Below, in pieces: positions 10,016 through 18,880 of a stretch of DNA of 44,248 nt (positions are counted from its first letter, which is position 1; each line of letters begins with the position of its first letter). Position numbers and translations under genes: made by a program. The notes below the pieces were generated by a model. It saw nothing but the letters and a program-made list of their open reading frames with translations, had not been told where the DNA came from and did not search any database. Location: contig NZ_FQXO01000015.1 in the NCBI RefSeq assembly GCF_900129995.1, forward strand, positions 1-44,248, given 5' to 3'. The DNA is from Caloranaerobacter azorensis DSM 13643. Its GTDB lineage: Bacteria; Bacillota; Clostridia; Tissierellales; Thermohalobacteraceae.

Positions 10016-10876
10016 TTATTGTTCTTTATTTGCTTTTACTATATATTTGCCTTGCGGAACATCGCCAAACAAGTAAACTCCACCTGAAATAGTTCTAGTA
10101 TATCTTCTAGGAATTAATGTTGGATTTTCTGGATCCCCTGTTACTTCATAAAGTACAACAATTGCTCCCTCGATAGGATTTCCTTGTGAATCTTTTATGA
10201 TACCATTAATAGTTCCTGTAGACTGTTCTGGAGCAACTTGTAGTGTTGTTTGTATCTTAGTTATTGAACTCGGCTGTAGTATATGGAGTTCAACTTCTGT
10301 TGTTTTATAGCCCTGTCCGGATAATCTGACAAAATAATTTCCTAAATCAAGGTTTATAAAAGCATACTGACCGTATTCATTTGTACCAGTTATTGCTTTA
10401 ATAATCTCTTGTTCATTCTCTATTTGTATCAAAGTTACCATAATATTAACTAGAGGATTACCATTGATATCAAATACTTCTCCTGCAATTGCAGATTTAT
10501 TTGCATCAGGGTCTGGCTGTAATACCTGATCTACAACTATTGTCTGTCCTGCTGCAATAGCTACAGGATCAGATTCGCTTAATAGATAACCCTGCTTTGT
10601 AACATGAACATGCAATTCAGATGCTGGTGCAATATTCGAAATATCATATTTCCCATATGCGTCTGTTAATGTGTGATACAAAGGATTGTGATCTTTATCT
10701 AATACTTTTACTAAAGCATTTTCAACTGGATCGCCATTTGGATCTGTGACAGTACCTGTTATTGAACCCGTATTGAGATATGGGTTTTCATCAAGCTGAA
10801 CGTCTAAACGTATTTCTTGCCCTATATCTTGAATTTCACCTAATTGAGATTGTGTCAGTTTATATAATTCAGACAT
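10016..10876 (-). CDS. Carboxypeptidase-regulatory-like repeat protein, paralogue 1
   Basis: 286 residues, first gene of the three-gene tandem array. It opens with ELYKLTQSQLGEIQDIGQE and IRLDVQLDENPYL, the same N-terminal block as its neighbours. Three beta-sandwich repeats follow, with cores GTVTDPNGDPVENALVKV (about 40), GEVFDINGNPLVNIMVTL (about 133) and GIIKDSQGNPIEGAIVVL (about 225). Repeats at the same position in the three paralogues resemble each other more than repeats within one protein, so the array probably arose by duplicating a whole three-domain gene. There is no signal peptide or membrane segment. The start has AGGGGGC eight bases upstream. A strong terminator upstream separates it from the decarboxylase operon. 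Function unknown. Confidence 0.85.
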   Translation of the reverse strand: MSELYKLTQSQLGEIQDIGQEIRLDVQLDENPYLNTGSITGTVTDPNGDPVENALVKVLDKDHNPLYHTLTDAYGKYDISNIAPASELHVHVTKQGYLLSESDPVAIAAGQTIVVDQVLQPDPDANKSAIAGEVFDINGNPLVNIMVTLIQIENEQEIIKAITGTNEYGQYAFINLDLGNYFVRLSGQGYKTTEVELHILQPSSITKIQTTLQVAPEQSTGTINGIIKDSQGNPIEGAIVVLYEVTGDPENPTLIPRRYTRTISGGVYLFGDVPQGKYIVKANKEQ

Positions 10877-10969
10877 TCTAATGCCCCCTTTTTTCTCTAT
10901 TATGCTTTTCCTGATTTATATATATGATAGTTTTAAGTAAGCCGTTACATATTCAAACTGAAAATATGC

Positions 10970-11000
10970 AAAATAAAAAGGACTCTAATCAGAGTCCTCT
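10970..11000 (-). terminator. Intrinsic terminator of the methylmalonyl-CoA operon
   Basis: Stem AGGACTCT (10979-10986) / AGAGTCCT (10991-10998) with loop AATC, followed on the minus strand by TTTTTATTT. It lies just after the stop codon of the beta subunit gene, marking the end of the operon. Confidence 0.9.
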
Positions 11001-11001
11001 T

Positions 11002-12183
11002 TTAACTTCCAAAGAACATCAATAATACTCCAGCTGCTATTGCAGAACCTATAACCCCTGCAACATTTGGTCCCATAGCATGCATTAAAAGGAAATTGGA
11101 TGGATTTTCTTCTTGCCCAACTTTTTGAACAACCCTAGCCGCCATAGGAACCGCTGATACTCCAGCAGCACCTATTAATGGATTTACTTTACCTCCAGAT
11201 ACTTTATACATAATCTTTCCAAATAAAACTCCTGCTGCTGTCCCTATTGAAAAAGCTATTAATCCTAGTACAATTATCTTAATTGTGGTTATATCAATAA
11301 AAGAATCAGCTTTAGCTGTAGCACCAACTGTTAATCCTAAGAAAATTGTAATTATATTAGATAGTGCATTTTGTGCAGTATTTGAAAGTCTTTCAACTAC
11401 ACCAGATTCTCTAATCAAGTTGCCAAACATAAGCATTCCAAGAAGTGGCGCCGAAGATGGCAACAATAATATACTAAATGTAGCAACAACTATAGGAAAA
11501 ATAATTTTTTCCTTTTTTGAAACCGGTCTTAGCTGCTGCATCTTAACTTTTCTCTCTTGTTCGGTTGTTAGTAATCTCATAATCGGCGGCTGTATAATTG
11601 GAACCAATGCCATATAAGAATATGCAGCTACCGCTATAGCTCCTAGTAGATGGGGAGCTAATCTAGTTGTTAAATATAGTGCAGTAGGTCCATCCGCCCC
11701 TCCAATTATACCTATAGATGCAGCTTCAGGTCCTGTAAATCCCAAGAATTTAGCTCCAATAAAAGTAAAAAATATACCAAATTGTGCAGCTGCTCCTAAA
11801 AGTAAACTTCTGGGATTAGCAATTAATGGCCCAAAATCTGTCATTGCACCTACACATAGAAAGATTATCGGTGGATAAATACCTAATTTCGTTCCCTGAT
11901 ACAAGTAATATAATAATCCTCCTACTTCTTTGGTTTTATATACCATTTGACCTGTTACTGGGTCTTTCACTATCTCTTTTACAGGTTCAGCCATAAGACC
12001 CCCTAATGGTAAATTGGTAAGCAGCATACCAAAAGCAATAGGTATTAATAAATACGGCTCATATCCTTTTTTGATAGCCAAATAAAGAAGTCCGGAGGCA
12101 ATCCCTATCATTACAACTTCTTTTATGGTTAATGCAGAAAAACCTGTGCTTGTCCAAAACTGCCTAAGTATATCCAAAAACAT
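11002..12183 (-). CDS. mmdB: Na+-translocating decarboxylase, beta subunit
   Basis: Integral membrane subunit of the biotin-dependent sodium pump family (OadB/GcdB/MmdB). It decarboxylates carboxybiotin and moves Na+ outward. 393 residues with about ten hydrophobic segments. The conserved region [20 protein letters not shown] carries the aspartate needed for Na+ transport; nearby [20 protein letters not shown] and the C-terminal [15 protein letters not shown] and [19 protein letters not shown] are also family hallmarks. It is the last gene of the operon and is followed by a terminator. Methylmalonyl-CoA rather than oxaloacetate or glutaconyl-CoA is the inferred substrate system because mutase and epimerase genes are in the same operon. 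Confidence 0.95.
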   Translation of the reverse strand: MFLDILRQFWTSTGFSALTIKEVVMIGIASGLLYLAIKKGYEPYLLIPIAFGMLLTNLPLGGLMAEPVKEIVKDPVTGQMVYKTKEVGGLLYYLYQGTKLGIYPPIIFLCVGAMTDFGPLIANPRSLLLGAAAQFGIFFTFIGAKFLGFTGPEAASIGIIGGADGPTALYLTTRLAPHLLGAIAVAAYSYMALVPIIQPPIMRLLTTEQERKVKMQQLRPVSKKEKIIFPIVVATFSILLLPSSAPLLGMLMFGNLIRESGVVERLSNTAQNALSNIITIFLGLTVGATAKADSFIDITTIKIIVLGLIAFSIGTAAGVLFGKIMYKVSGGKVNPLIGAAGVSAVPMAARVVQKVGQEENPSNFLLMHAMGPNVAGVIGSAIAAGVLLMFFGS

Positions 12184-12216
12184 TTAGGTTTACCCCACTT
12201 TCTAGTATATTTAAAT

Positions 12217-12624
12217 TTATTCAAGTGATACTAATGAATCTCCTGCATTTACAGAAGCACCTTTAGTTGTATTTATGCTAACCACTTTTCCATCTCTTGG
12301 TGCTACTATTTCATTTTCCATTTTCATAGCTTCAAGTATCACTAAAACTTGACCACTCTTTACATTATCTCCCTCTTTAACTTTTATATCCAATATAGTT
12401 CCTGGCATTGGAGCTTCTACTGTTTCAGCTCCCTCTGGAACATACTTTTCTTCTACTTCTTTTTTAGGCTCAACTTTTGGCTCTTTTTTCACTTCTTTTT
12501 TTGGCATTTCAGCAACTGGTTTATCAACAACAGGCCTACTTACTCTTTCTGATGCTTCTTGTCTTACTTCCTCCACCTCAACCTCGTATTTCTTACCATT
12601 AACTGTAATTATATATTTTTTCAT
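12217..12624 (-). CDS. mmdC: Biotin carboxyl carrier protein (gamma subunit) of the decarboxylase
   Basis: 135 residues. The C-terminal biotinyl domain (about 66-135) contains the biotin attachment motif EAMKM, whose lysine is the site, within VILEAMKMENEIVAPRDG. An N-terminal part of about 20 residues (KKYIITVNGKKYEVEVEEV) resembles other decarboxylase and carboxylase carriers. It is joined by a flexible Pro/Lys/Glu-rich linker (about 30-62) that lets biotin swing between the carboxyltransferase and the membrane pump. Start ATG with AAGGAGG. It lies between the small membrane subunit and the beta subunit genes. Confidence 0.95.
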   Translation of the reverse strand: MKKYIITVNGKKYEVEVEEVRQEASERVSRPVVDKPVAEMPKKEVKKEPKVEPKKEVEEKYVPEGAETVEAPMPGTILDIKVKEGDNVKSGQVLVILEAMKMENEIVAPRDGKVVSINTTKGASVNAGDSLVSLE

Positions 12625-12636
12625 TTTTTAGCCTCC

Positions 12637-13008
12637 TTATCTATCGATTAATTCAAACTGCTTAAATCTACCAGCTCTAGCCCAAACTGGCGTATTCGTA
12701 GGTACTCTTTTTATATTTCTTATCTTGATTTCAGAAGCCGGTCTAGAAATATTTGTCGCAATAGCAGCCGTTATGACTGCCACTAGCTCCTCATCATCCT
12801 CTTCTTCATTAAAAATTTCTTTTGGCTCAATTTTTTCAGGTTCAATAGATTTTTTTTGCCTCTTATCTACTCCTTTATTTTCTTTATAGAAAACAAATCT
12901 GAATCCATCTATAATATAAGAAATAACGAGCAATGCCAAAAAAACTATCCCCATGCTAAATACTGTAACTATCAAAACTTGCCCAATAGTAATATTATCT
13001 CCTAACAA
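12637..13008 (-). CDS. mmdD: Small membrane subunit of the decarboxylase (OadG/MmdD type)
   Basis: 123 residues. One membrane helix at about 10-33 (VLIVTVFSMGIVFLALLVIS), then a charged linker, then a C-terminal segment AVITAAIATNISRPASEIKI with a tail ending WARAGRFKQFELIDR. This is the pattern of OadG/delta subunits that hold the carboxyltransferase against the membrane pump. The TTG start has AGAGGTG upstream. The gap to mmdA is 13 nt and to mmdC 12 nt, so they are clearly one operon. Naming of the small subunits (gamma or delta) varies between organisms. Confidence 0.88.
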   Translation of the reverse strand: MLGDNITIGQVLIVTVFSMGIVFLALLVISYIIDGFRFVFYKENKGVDKRQKKSIEPEKIEPKEIFNEEEDDEELVAVITAAIATNISRPASEIKIRNIKRVPTNTPVWARAGRFKQFELIDR

Positions 13009-13021
13009 CTATATCACCTCT

Positions 13022-14569
13022 TTATAGGGGTATGTTTCCGTGCTTTTTAGCCGGTCTATTTTCCCTTTTACTTGATAACATATCAAAGGCACTAATGACT
13101 CTTTGCCTTGTAGTCATAGGTTCAATTACATCATCGACAAATCCTCTCGAAGCAGCCACATACGGATTCGCTACTGTATCTCTATACTCTTTAATCTTCT
13201 CAGTCCTTGTAGCTAATGGGTCTTCTGAATTCTGTATTTCTTTTCTGAAAATAATATTTGCCGCTCCTTCAGGTCCCATAACAGCTATTTCTGCATTAGG
13301 CCATGCAAACACTAAATCTGCACCCATATCCTTACTGCACATTGCGAGATACGAACCACCATACGCCTTTCTTATAACTAAAGTAACCTTTGGTACAGTA
13401 GCCTCACTATATGCATATAACATTTTTGCTCCATGCCTTATAATTCCACCGTATTCTTGATCTGTCCCCGGCAAAAATCCTGGAACATCTACTAAATTTA
13501 ATAATGGTATATTAAAAGCATCACAAGTCCTTATAAATCTAGAAGCTTTATCTGAAGCATTAATATCTAAACAGCCAGCGAGCACTTTAGGTTGGTTTGC
13601 AATTACCCCAACTGATTTACCATTTAATCTTATAAAGCCCGTTATAATATTTTGAGCAAAATAAGGCTGTACTTCAAAGAAATCTCCATTGTCAGCTATT
13701 ATTTTTATTATCTCTTTCATATCATATGGTTTGTTAGGATTATCAGGTACAATCTCGTTTAATATCTCATCTATTCTATTCATATCATCCTCGGTATCAA
13801 ATACTGGAGGATCCTCTAGATTATTTGACGGTAAAAAGCTTAATAATTTTTTTATTCTATTTATAGCGTCCTCTTCTGTGCTATCGACAAAATGTGCAAC
13901 TCCACTTATGCTATTGTGAGTCATAGCCCCTCCTAATTTTTCTGCAGAAACATCTTCTCCAGTTACAGTTTTTATAACTTGAGGCCCTGTAATAAACATT
14001 TTACTCGTATTCTCTATCATAAATATAAAATCTGTAAGTGCTGGTGAATATACGGCTCCACCTGCACATGGTCCCATGATTACCGATATTTGAGGAATAA
14101 CTCCAGATGATATAGTATTTTTATAAAATATCTTTCCATAGCCAGATAGAGCATCTACACCTTCCTGTATTCTAGCTCCCCCTGAATCATTCAATCCAAT
14201 TATAGGTGCTCCCATTTTTAATGCCATATCCTGAACTTTGCAGATTTTAGCAGCATGCATTTCTCCTAATGAACCGCCTATAACAGTAAAGTCTTGAGCA
14301 TAAACAAATACAAGTCTGCCGTCAATTGTACCATATCCAGTAACTACACCTTCTCCCGGTGCCTTCTTTTTATCCATTCCAAAATTAGTACATCTATGTT
14401 CAACAAAAGTATCTAATTCAATAAAACTTCCTTCATCAAGTAATAAATTTATTCTTTCTCTCGCTGTCAACTTACCACTTTTATGCTGCTTCTCTATTTT
14501 ATCAATTCCACCGCCTAATCTAATCTTCTCTTTAGCCGCCTTAAGTTTTTCTACTTTTTCAATTGACAT
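13022..14569 (-). CDS. mmdA: Methylmalonyl-CoA decarboxylase, carboxyltransferase (alpha) subunit
   Basis: Transfers the carboxyl group of (S)-methylmalonyl-CoA to biotin, releasing propionyl-CoA. 515 residues with two crotonase-fold halves typical of acyl-CoA carboxyltransferases. Seen: [18 protein letters not shown] (about 31-48), oxyanion-forming loops around [20 protein letters not shown] and [17 protein letters not shown], and in the C-terminal half [20 protein letters not shown] and [19 protein letters not shown]. The same family includes propionyl-CoA carboxylase beta, but no biotin carboxylase gene is present and the Na+ pump subunits are adjacent, so the decarboxylase direction is inferred. 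Start ATG with AAGGGGG. Confidence 0.95.
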   Translation of the reverse strand: MSIEKVEKLKAAKEKIRLGGGIDKIEKQHKSGKLTARERINLLLDEGSFIELDTFVEHRCTNFGMDKKKAPGEGVVTGYGTIDGRLVFVYAQDFTVIGGSLGEMHAAKICKVQDMALKMGAPIIGLNDSGGARIQEGVDALSGYGKIFYKNTISSGVIPQISVIMGPCAGGAVYSPALTDFIFMIENTSKMFITGPQVIKTVTGEDVSAEKLGGAMTHNSISGVAHFVDSTEEDAINRIKKLLSFLPSNNLEDPPVFDTEDDMNRIDEILNEIVPDNPNKPYDMKEIIKIIADNGDFFEVQPYFAQNIITGFIRLNGKSVGVIANQPKVLAGCLDINASDKASRFIRTCDAFNIPLLNLVDVPGFLPGTDQEYGGIIRHGAKMLYAYSEATVPKVTLVIRKAYGGSYLAMCSKDMGADLVFAWPNAEIAVMGPEGAANIIFRKEIQNSEDPLATRTEKIKEYRDTVANPYVAASRGFVDDVIEPMTTRQRVISAFDMLSSKRENRPAKKHGNIPL

Positions 14570-14592
14570 GAATTTACCCCCTTAGGTATAAA

Positions 14593-14994
14593 TTAATCTC
14601 TCTGACATAGCTCAATTAACACACCATAAGTACTCTTTGGATGCAAGAAAGCTATTTTTGCCCCACCTGCTCCATACCTCGGTTTTTCATCTATCATTCT
14701 AATACCTTTACTTTTCATTTCTTCTATTGCCTTTTCTATATCATCAACTCTATAAGCTATATGTTGAATTCCCTCTCCTTTTTTCTCAATATATTTTGCT
14801 ATAGGTCCTTCTTTATCTGTTGATTCTAAAAGCTCAATTTCAGTATCACCAATTGGTAAAAAAGCAACTTTTACTTTTTGCTGCTCAACTATCTCAATCC
14901 CATTTAATTCTAAACCCAATACTTCTTTATAAAACTTTAAAGTTTCTTCTAGATTTTTAACTGCTATACCAATATGATCTACCTTTTTAACCAT
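14593..14994 (-). CDS. mce: Methylmalonyl-CoA epimerase
   Basis: Interconverts (R)- and (S)-methylmalonyl-CoA, linking the mutase product to the decarboxylase substrate. 133 residues of the VOC/glyoxalase fold: two beta-alpha-beta-beta-beta units. The metal ligands fit the family: His in [13 protein letters not shown], His in [11 protein letters not shown], and Glu near the C-terminus in [11 protein letters not shown]. Start ATG with GAGGAGG; 13 nt downstream of meaB and 23 nt upstream of mmdA. Confidence 0.95.
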   Translation of the reverse strand: MVKKVDHIGIAVKNLEETLKFYKEVLGLELNGIEIVEQQKVKVAFLPIGDTEIELLESTDKEGPIAKYIEKKGEGIQHIAYRVDDIEKAIEEMKSKGIRMIDEKPRYGAGGAKIAFLHPKSTYGVLIELCQRD

Positions 14995-15007
14995 TTTTTT
15001 ATCCTCC

Positions 15008-15943
15008 TCATTCTCCTAACATAGTAATAATTTTATCACTAGCAGTATAGGGATCTATTTCCCTTTCTGCAATTTTTTTAGATAAACTATTCAAATAATC
15101 TCCCGTACTAGTCTTTTTAAGTACCATAGCCATAAGCTTTTCTTCTACTAATTTCAACACCTCTAATTTAGCATTTGCTAGTCGGCGTCTGTCAAATTCA
15201 CAAGAATTAAGCATATATTTTTTATGCTCAATTATTTTTTCTAAAAGATCATCAATCCCCGTATTATTAAATGCCGATACTTTAAGCACAGGTGGCTTCC
15301 AACCTTCGTTTTCTCCAAACTTAAGCATCATCTCTATTTCTAAAGCCGTTCTGTCTGCTCCATCTAAATCACTCTTATTTACTGCAAATATATCTCCTAT
15401 TTCCATAATACCAGCCTTTATAGCCTGTATATCATCTCCCAATCCCGGCACCATAATCATAACAACAGTATCTGCTATTTTAACTATATCAACTTCAGAT
15501 TGTCCAACTCCAACAGTCTCGATAAAAATATAATCTACTCCGAAAATATCTAGTATCTTAACTGCTCCATACGTTGCTTTTGAAAGTCCTCCTAATGAAC
15601 CTCTAGTACCCATACTTCTAATAAATACTCCCGGATCGGTTGCTAAATCTTGCATCCTTACTCTATCACCTAATATTGCTCCACCTGTAAACGGACTAGT
15701 AGGGTCTATTGCGATTATTCCAACCTTTTTACCTCTTTTTCTCAATTCTTTTACTAATTTATCTGTTAAAGTACTTTTACCACCACCAGGTGGTCCTGTT
15801 ATACCAATAACATGAGCCTTTCCCGTATGTTTATAGAGTCTCTTAATAATATCTATAGCTTCACTATTGCCCATCTCAAACATCGATATAAGTCTTGCAC
15901 AGGCTCTTTTATCCCCTTCAAGTAGTCTTTTTTCGAAATTCAA
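15008..15943 (-). CDS. meaB: Methylmalonyl-CoA mutase-associated GTPase (MeaB/ArgK)
   Basis: G3E GTPase that gates cobalamin loading and protects the mutase. 311 residues. P-loop GPPGGGKST (about 50-58), [20 protein letters not shown] with the switch region, [12 protein letters not shown] (Walker B/switch II region) and the guanine-specificity motif NKSD. The start is TTG with AGGTGG nine bases upstream. It sits directly behind the mutase small subunit and ahead of the epimerase, the usual placement. Older databases name this family an ArgK arginine/ornithine kinase, which is misleading. Confidence 0.95.
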   Translation of the reverse strand: MNFEKRLLEGDKRACARLISMFEMGNSEAIDIIKRLYKHTGKAHVIGITGPPGGGKSTLTDKLVKELRKRGKKVGIIAIDPTSPFTGGAILGDRVRMQDLATDPGVFIRSMGTRGSLGGLSKATYGAVKILDIFGVDYIFIETVGVGQSEVDIVKIADTVVMIMVPGLGDDIQAIKAGIMEIGDIFAVNKSDLDGADRTALEIEMMLKFGENEGWKPPVLKVSAFNNTGIDDLLEKIIEHKKYMLNSCEFDRRRLANAKLEVLKLVEEKLMAMVLKKTSTGDYLNSLSKKIAEREIDPYTASDKIITMLGE

Positions 15944-15966
15944 AGCACTGCACCACCTAAAAGTTG

Positions 15967-16368
15967 CTATTTTCTTTTAACATGTTCCCTAATATAATCT
16001 ATTACCGCAGATGTAGGAGTACCAGGAGTAAATATCTCTGATATTCCCGCTTCTTTCAAGAAAGGTATATCATCATCAGGAATAACTCCGCCGCCTACTA
16101 CCAAAACATCTTCGGCTCCCTGTTCTCTTAATAAATTAACTACTTTTGGAAACAAATGATTATGCGCTCCAGATAATATACTCATAGCTACTACATCCAC
16201 GTCTTCTTGAATAGCAGCTGCAACAATTTGTTCCGGTGTTTGTCTTAAACCTGTATAGATAACCTCCATTCCAGCATCTCTAAGCGCTCTAGCAATTACC
16301 TTTGCTCCTCTATCATGTCCGTCTAATCCTGGTTTAGCCACTAGCACTCTAATAGGTCTTTCACTCAT
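15967..16368 (-). CDS. Methylmalonyl-CoA mutase, cobalamin-binding small subunit
   Basis: 133 residues that form only the B12-binding domain, which in many bacteria is fused to the catalytic chain. Seen: the base-off/His-on motif D-x-H-x-x-G in [20 protein letters not shown], the S-x-L segment [11 protein letters not shown], and [12 protein letters not shown]. The histidine in DGHDRG would ligate cobalt. Start ATG with GAGGAGG. A 60-nt gap separates it from the catalytic subunit. The split arrangement is known in archaea and several Clostridia. Gene symbols differ between genomes (mutB, mcmA2), so none is given. Confidence 0.95.
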   Translation of the reverse strand: MSERPIRVLVAKPGLDGHDRGAKVIARALRDAGMEVIYTGLRQTPEQIVAAAIQEDVDVVAMSILSGAHNHLFPKVVNLLREQGAEDVLVVGGGVIPDDDIPFLKEAGISEIFTPGTPTSAVIDYIREHVKRK

Positions 16369-16428
16369 TATTAAACCTCCTCAAGATAATGATATAAATT
16401 TTGATAAATAAAGATAATTATTAAACAT

Positions 16429-18108
16429 TTATAAAATTATTGAAGGTTGATATTCTCCAAATTCTTCTCTCAATACGCCACAAATTTCTCCTAACGTAGC
16501 ATAAGCTTTAACTGCATCTAAAATATATGGCATAATATTTTCATCAGTCCTTGCTACTTTTCTTAAAGCCTCAAGAGTCGATTTTACTTTTTCATTATCT
16601 CTTTCTGCTTTTAACTTTCTCAATTTTTCTTTTTGTAATTCACCTACTGAAGGATCTACTTTTAATATGTCTTTATGTCCTTCTTCTTCTATTTGATATT
16701 TATTAACACCAACTACTATTCTCTCTCCTGTTTCTACTTCCATTTGATATCTATATGCACTATCCTGAATTTCTTTTTGTATAAAGCCTTTTTCTATAGC
16801 TCTAGGAGAACCGCCAAGTTCATCTATTTTCTTAATATATTCATAGGCTTCTTCTTCTATTTTCTTAGTCAAGCTCTCTACATAATATGAACCTGCTAGC
16901 GGGTCTATAGTTGCAGTAACACCGCTCTCATGAGCTACTATCTGCTGAGTTCTTAAAGCTATTCTAACCGAATCTTCTGTTGGTAATGCCAATGCTTCAT
17001 CTCTAGAATTAGTATGAAGTGATTGAGTTCCACCTAATACAGCTGCTAAAGTTTGAATTGTTACACGAATTATATTATTATCCGGCTGTTGAGCTGTTAA
17101 AGTAGAACCTGCTGTTTGAGTATGGAATTTCATAATCATTGATTTCTTATTCTTAGCTTTAAATCTTTCTTTCATAATTCTTGCCCATAGTTTTCTAGCT
17201 GCTCTAAACTTAGCAACCTCTTCTAATAGGTCATTATGAGCATTAAAGAAGAATGATAATCTAGGTGCAAATGAATCAACATCAAGCCCAGCCTTAATAG
17301 CTGCTTCAACATAAGCTATACCATTAGCAAGAGTAAATGCAACCTCTTGAACGGCTGTAGAACCAGCTTCCCTTATATGATATCCGCTGATACTTATTGT
17401 ATTCCAATTTGGAACATGTTTAGAACAGTATTCAAAAATATTTGTAATAAGTCTCATTGAAGGTTGAGGTGGAAATATATAAGTTCCTCTCGCAATATAT
17501 TCCTTTAAAATATCATTTTGTATAGTTCCTCTTAATTTATCTTTTGACACTCCTTGTTTTTCTGCTACCGCTATATACATAGCCAGCAATACTGCAGCAG
17601 GAGCATTTATAGTCATAGAAGTACTTACTTTATCTAGTGGAATACCGTCAAATAGAATCTCCATATCTTTGAGAGAATCAACAGCAACTCCGACCTTTCC
17701 TACCTCTCCTTCTGAAAGAGGATGGTCTGAATCATATCCAATCTGAGTTGGTAAGTCGAAAGCTACACTAAGACCAGTCTGTCCTTGTTCTAATAAGTAT
17801 TTATATCTCTTATTTGACTCCTCTGCTGTTGCAAAACCCGCATATTGCCTCATTGTCCAAAGCCTACCTCTATACATCGTAGGCTGTACACCGCGTGTAA
17901 ATGGATATTGACCAGGATATCCTAAATCTTCATTATAATCTAAATCTTTAATATCTTCTGGTGTATAGAGTCTTTTAACCTCTAATCCTGATCCTGTAGT
18001 AAATTTTTCTTTTCTCTCAGGAAATCTCGAAATAGCCTTTGATAATGTAGAATTTTCCCATTCTTTTTTAGCATCTGAAATTTTTTCTAATTTTTCATTA
18101 TCAAACAT
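16429..18108 (-). CDS. Methylmalonyl-CoA mutase, catalytic large subunit
   Basis: Adenosylcobalamin-dependent isomerase between succinyl-CoA and (R)-methylmalonyl-CoA. 559 residues, the normal length of the stand-alone TIM-barrel catalytic chain without B12 domain. Conserved: [72 protein letters not shown] and [19 protein letters not shown], with [13 protein letters not shown] later. First gene of the eight-gene operon. ATG start with AAGGAGG. A perfect -10 hexamer TATAAT (18191-18186) and a dyad lie in the leader. Confidence 0.96.
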   Translation of the reverse strand: MFDNEKLEKISDAKKEWENSTLSKAISRFPERKEKFTTGSGLEVKRLYTPEDIKDLDYNEDLGYPGQYPFTRGVQPTMYRGRLWTMRQYAGFATAEESNKRYKYLLEQGQTGLSVAFDLPTQIGYDSDHPLSEGEVGKVGVAVDSLKDMEILFDGIPLDKVSTSMTINAPAAVLLAMYIAVAEKQGVSKDKLRGTIQNDILKEYIARGTYIFPPQPSMRLITNIFEYCSKHVPNWNTISISGYHIREAGSTAVQEVAFTLANGIAYVEAAIKAGLDVDSFAPRLSFFFNAHNDLLEEVAKFRAARKLWARIMKERFKAKNKKSMIMKFHTQTAGSTLTAQQPDNNIIRVTIQTLAAVLGGTQSLHTNSRDEALALPTEDSVRIALRTQQIVAHESGVTATIDPLAGSYYVESLTKKIEEEAYEYIKKIDELGGSPRAIEKGFIQKEIQDSAYRYQMEVETGERIVVGVNKYQIEEEGHKDILKVDPSVGELQKEKLRKLKAERDNEKVKSTLEALRKVARTDENIMPYILDAVKAYATLGEICGVLREEFGEYQPSIIL

Positions 18109-18152
18109 CTGTAATCCTCCTTTTTAAGTAGGCCATGATTTGATACATGCAG

Positions 18153-18176
18153 TTGAGCAAATGTTTTCCTGCTCAA
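18153..18176. promoter_or_regulatory. Dyad operator candidate at the mutase operon promoter
   Basis: TTGAGCA (18153-18159) and TGCTCAA (18170-18176) form a perfect 7-bp inverted repeat with a 10-base spacer. On the minus strand it begins about ten bases after the TATAAT box, so it would cover the likely transcription start. That is the classic position of a repressor site. The regulator is unknown and I saw no second copy in the window. Confidence 0.5.
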
Positions 18177-18185
18177 ATATAGACT

Positions 18186-18191
18186 ATTATA
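18186..18191 (-). promoter_or_regulatory. -10 box of the methylmalonyl-CoA operon
   Basis: A perfect TATAAT hexamer on the minus strand, about 80 nt before the mutase ATG. At the 17-nt distance there is no good -35 box, so the promoter may be weak or activator-dependent. Confidence 0.5.
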
Positions 18192-18349
18192 CAATTCAAA
18201 ATTTTGCAATATATATTTCAAATTTTTTAAATATTGAAGTATATTTTTCACAAATAAAATTATTCTATACATAAAAAATTATTCCTCTAATTATTTATTA
18301 TTTCCGATAATTAATTTCCTGAACGATTAACAATTTAAACATTTGCTAT

Positions 18350-18390
18350 TTCAAAAAATAAAAGCATAAGCCCTTTAAACTTATGCTTCT
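18350..18390 (-). terminator. Intrinsic terminator after the thioesterase gene
   Basis: Stem AAGCATAAG (18362-18370) / CTTATGCTT (18380-18388), followed on the minus strand by TTTATTTTTTG. It ends the single-gene thioesterase transcript upstream of the mutase operon. Confidence 0.85.
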
Positions 18391-18394
18391 ATTT

Positions 18395-18784
18395 TTATTT
18401 TCTATTAATTTTTCCCAGAAACTCCTCAACATTTATTATGTATCTAGTATGTGTACCTTTTCCTATTAATTTTTCTTCATCATAAGCCTCTACATCAAAA
18501 TATAATTTTTTACCATCTATCTTTGTAAGCTTTGCTATACCTTTTACTTTCATTCCAACCGGTGTAGCTCCTAAATGTTTAACATCTACATGTATTCCCA
18601 CAGTTGCATGCTCTTTACCTAACTCTTTGTCAACTGCATTTAATGCAGCATTTTCCATAAGTCCTATCATCATTGGTGTTGCAAAAACATGAACATTTCC
18701 ACTGCCAAATTTTGCAGCTGTGTCATCTTCAGTTACTATCTTCTCTGCTATACCTTCTAAACCAACTTTCAAATTAAATTCCAT
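18395..18784 (-). CDS. FlK-like hotdog-fold acyl-CoA thioesterase
   Basis: About 129 residues from the ATG at 18784, chosen because AAAGGTGG lies eight bases upstream; an in-frame GTG at 18796 overlaps that site. The sequence fits the fluoroacetyl-CoA thioesterase-like (FlK) hotdog family: Thr in FATPMMIGLMENAA, Glu in the same stretch (MEN) and His in VDVKHLGATPVGMKV match the Thr-Glu-His catalytic arrangement. The likely role is hydrolysis of a short-chain acyl-CoA; the substrate cannot be read from sequence. It is flanked by terminators on both sides, hence monocistronic. Its position beside the propionyl-CoA-forming operon makes a CoA-recycling or detoxifying role attractive, but that is inference. 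Confidence 0.8.
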   Translation of the reverse strand: MEFNLKVGLEGIAEKIVTEDDTAAKFGSGNVHVFATPMMIGLMENAALNAVDKELGKEHATVGIHVDVKHLGATPVGMKVKGIAKLTKIDGKKLYFDVEAYDEEKLIGKGTHTRYIINVEEFLGKINRK

Positions 18785-18848
18785 ATACTCGCCCACCTTT
18801 CTATATATTTTTTAAAAATTTATATCCATTTTTTATTATAACATACCT

Positions 18849-18880
18849 AAAAAAAAAGTGGTCAATGACCACTTTTTTTA
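18849..18880 (-). terminator. Intrinsic terminator after ftsH
   Basis: Palindrome AAAAGTGGTCA/TGACCACTTTT centred at 18865, flanked by A-runs and T-runs on both sides, so it can work in both directions. It overlaps the ftsH stop codon. Confidence 0.85.

Noticed and set aside
10877-10969. Mother-cell sigma (E or K) promoter ahead of the repeat-protein array
   Set aside because: CATATATATA is present, but the downstream positions do not fit CATANNNTA or CATACAMT and no convincing -35 is at the right distance. The idea of mother-cell expression therefore stays untested.
14593-14994. Epimerase gene as a generic glyoxalase or resistance dioxygenase
   Set aside because: The VOC fold is shared, but position between mutase and decarboxylase genes and the His-His-Glu pattern favour methylmalonyl-CoA epimerase.
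18087-18272. 61-codon open frame overlapping the mutase start on the minus strand
   Set aside because: It covers the promoter, dyad and ribosome-binding site of the mutase gene, has no ribosome-binding site of its own and overlaps the mutase start in another frame.
18109-18394. Cobalamin riboswitch before the B12-dependent mutase
   Set aside because: The leader after the likely -10 box is only about 70 nt and lacks the conserved B12-box (GCCACTG-like) sequence.
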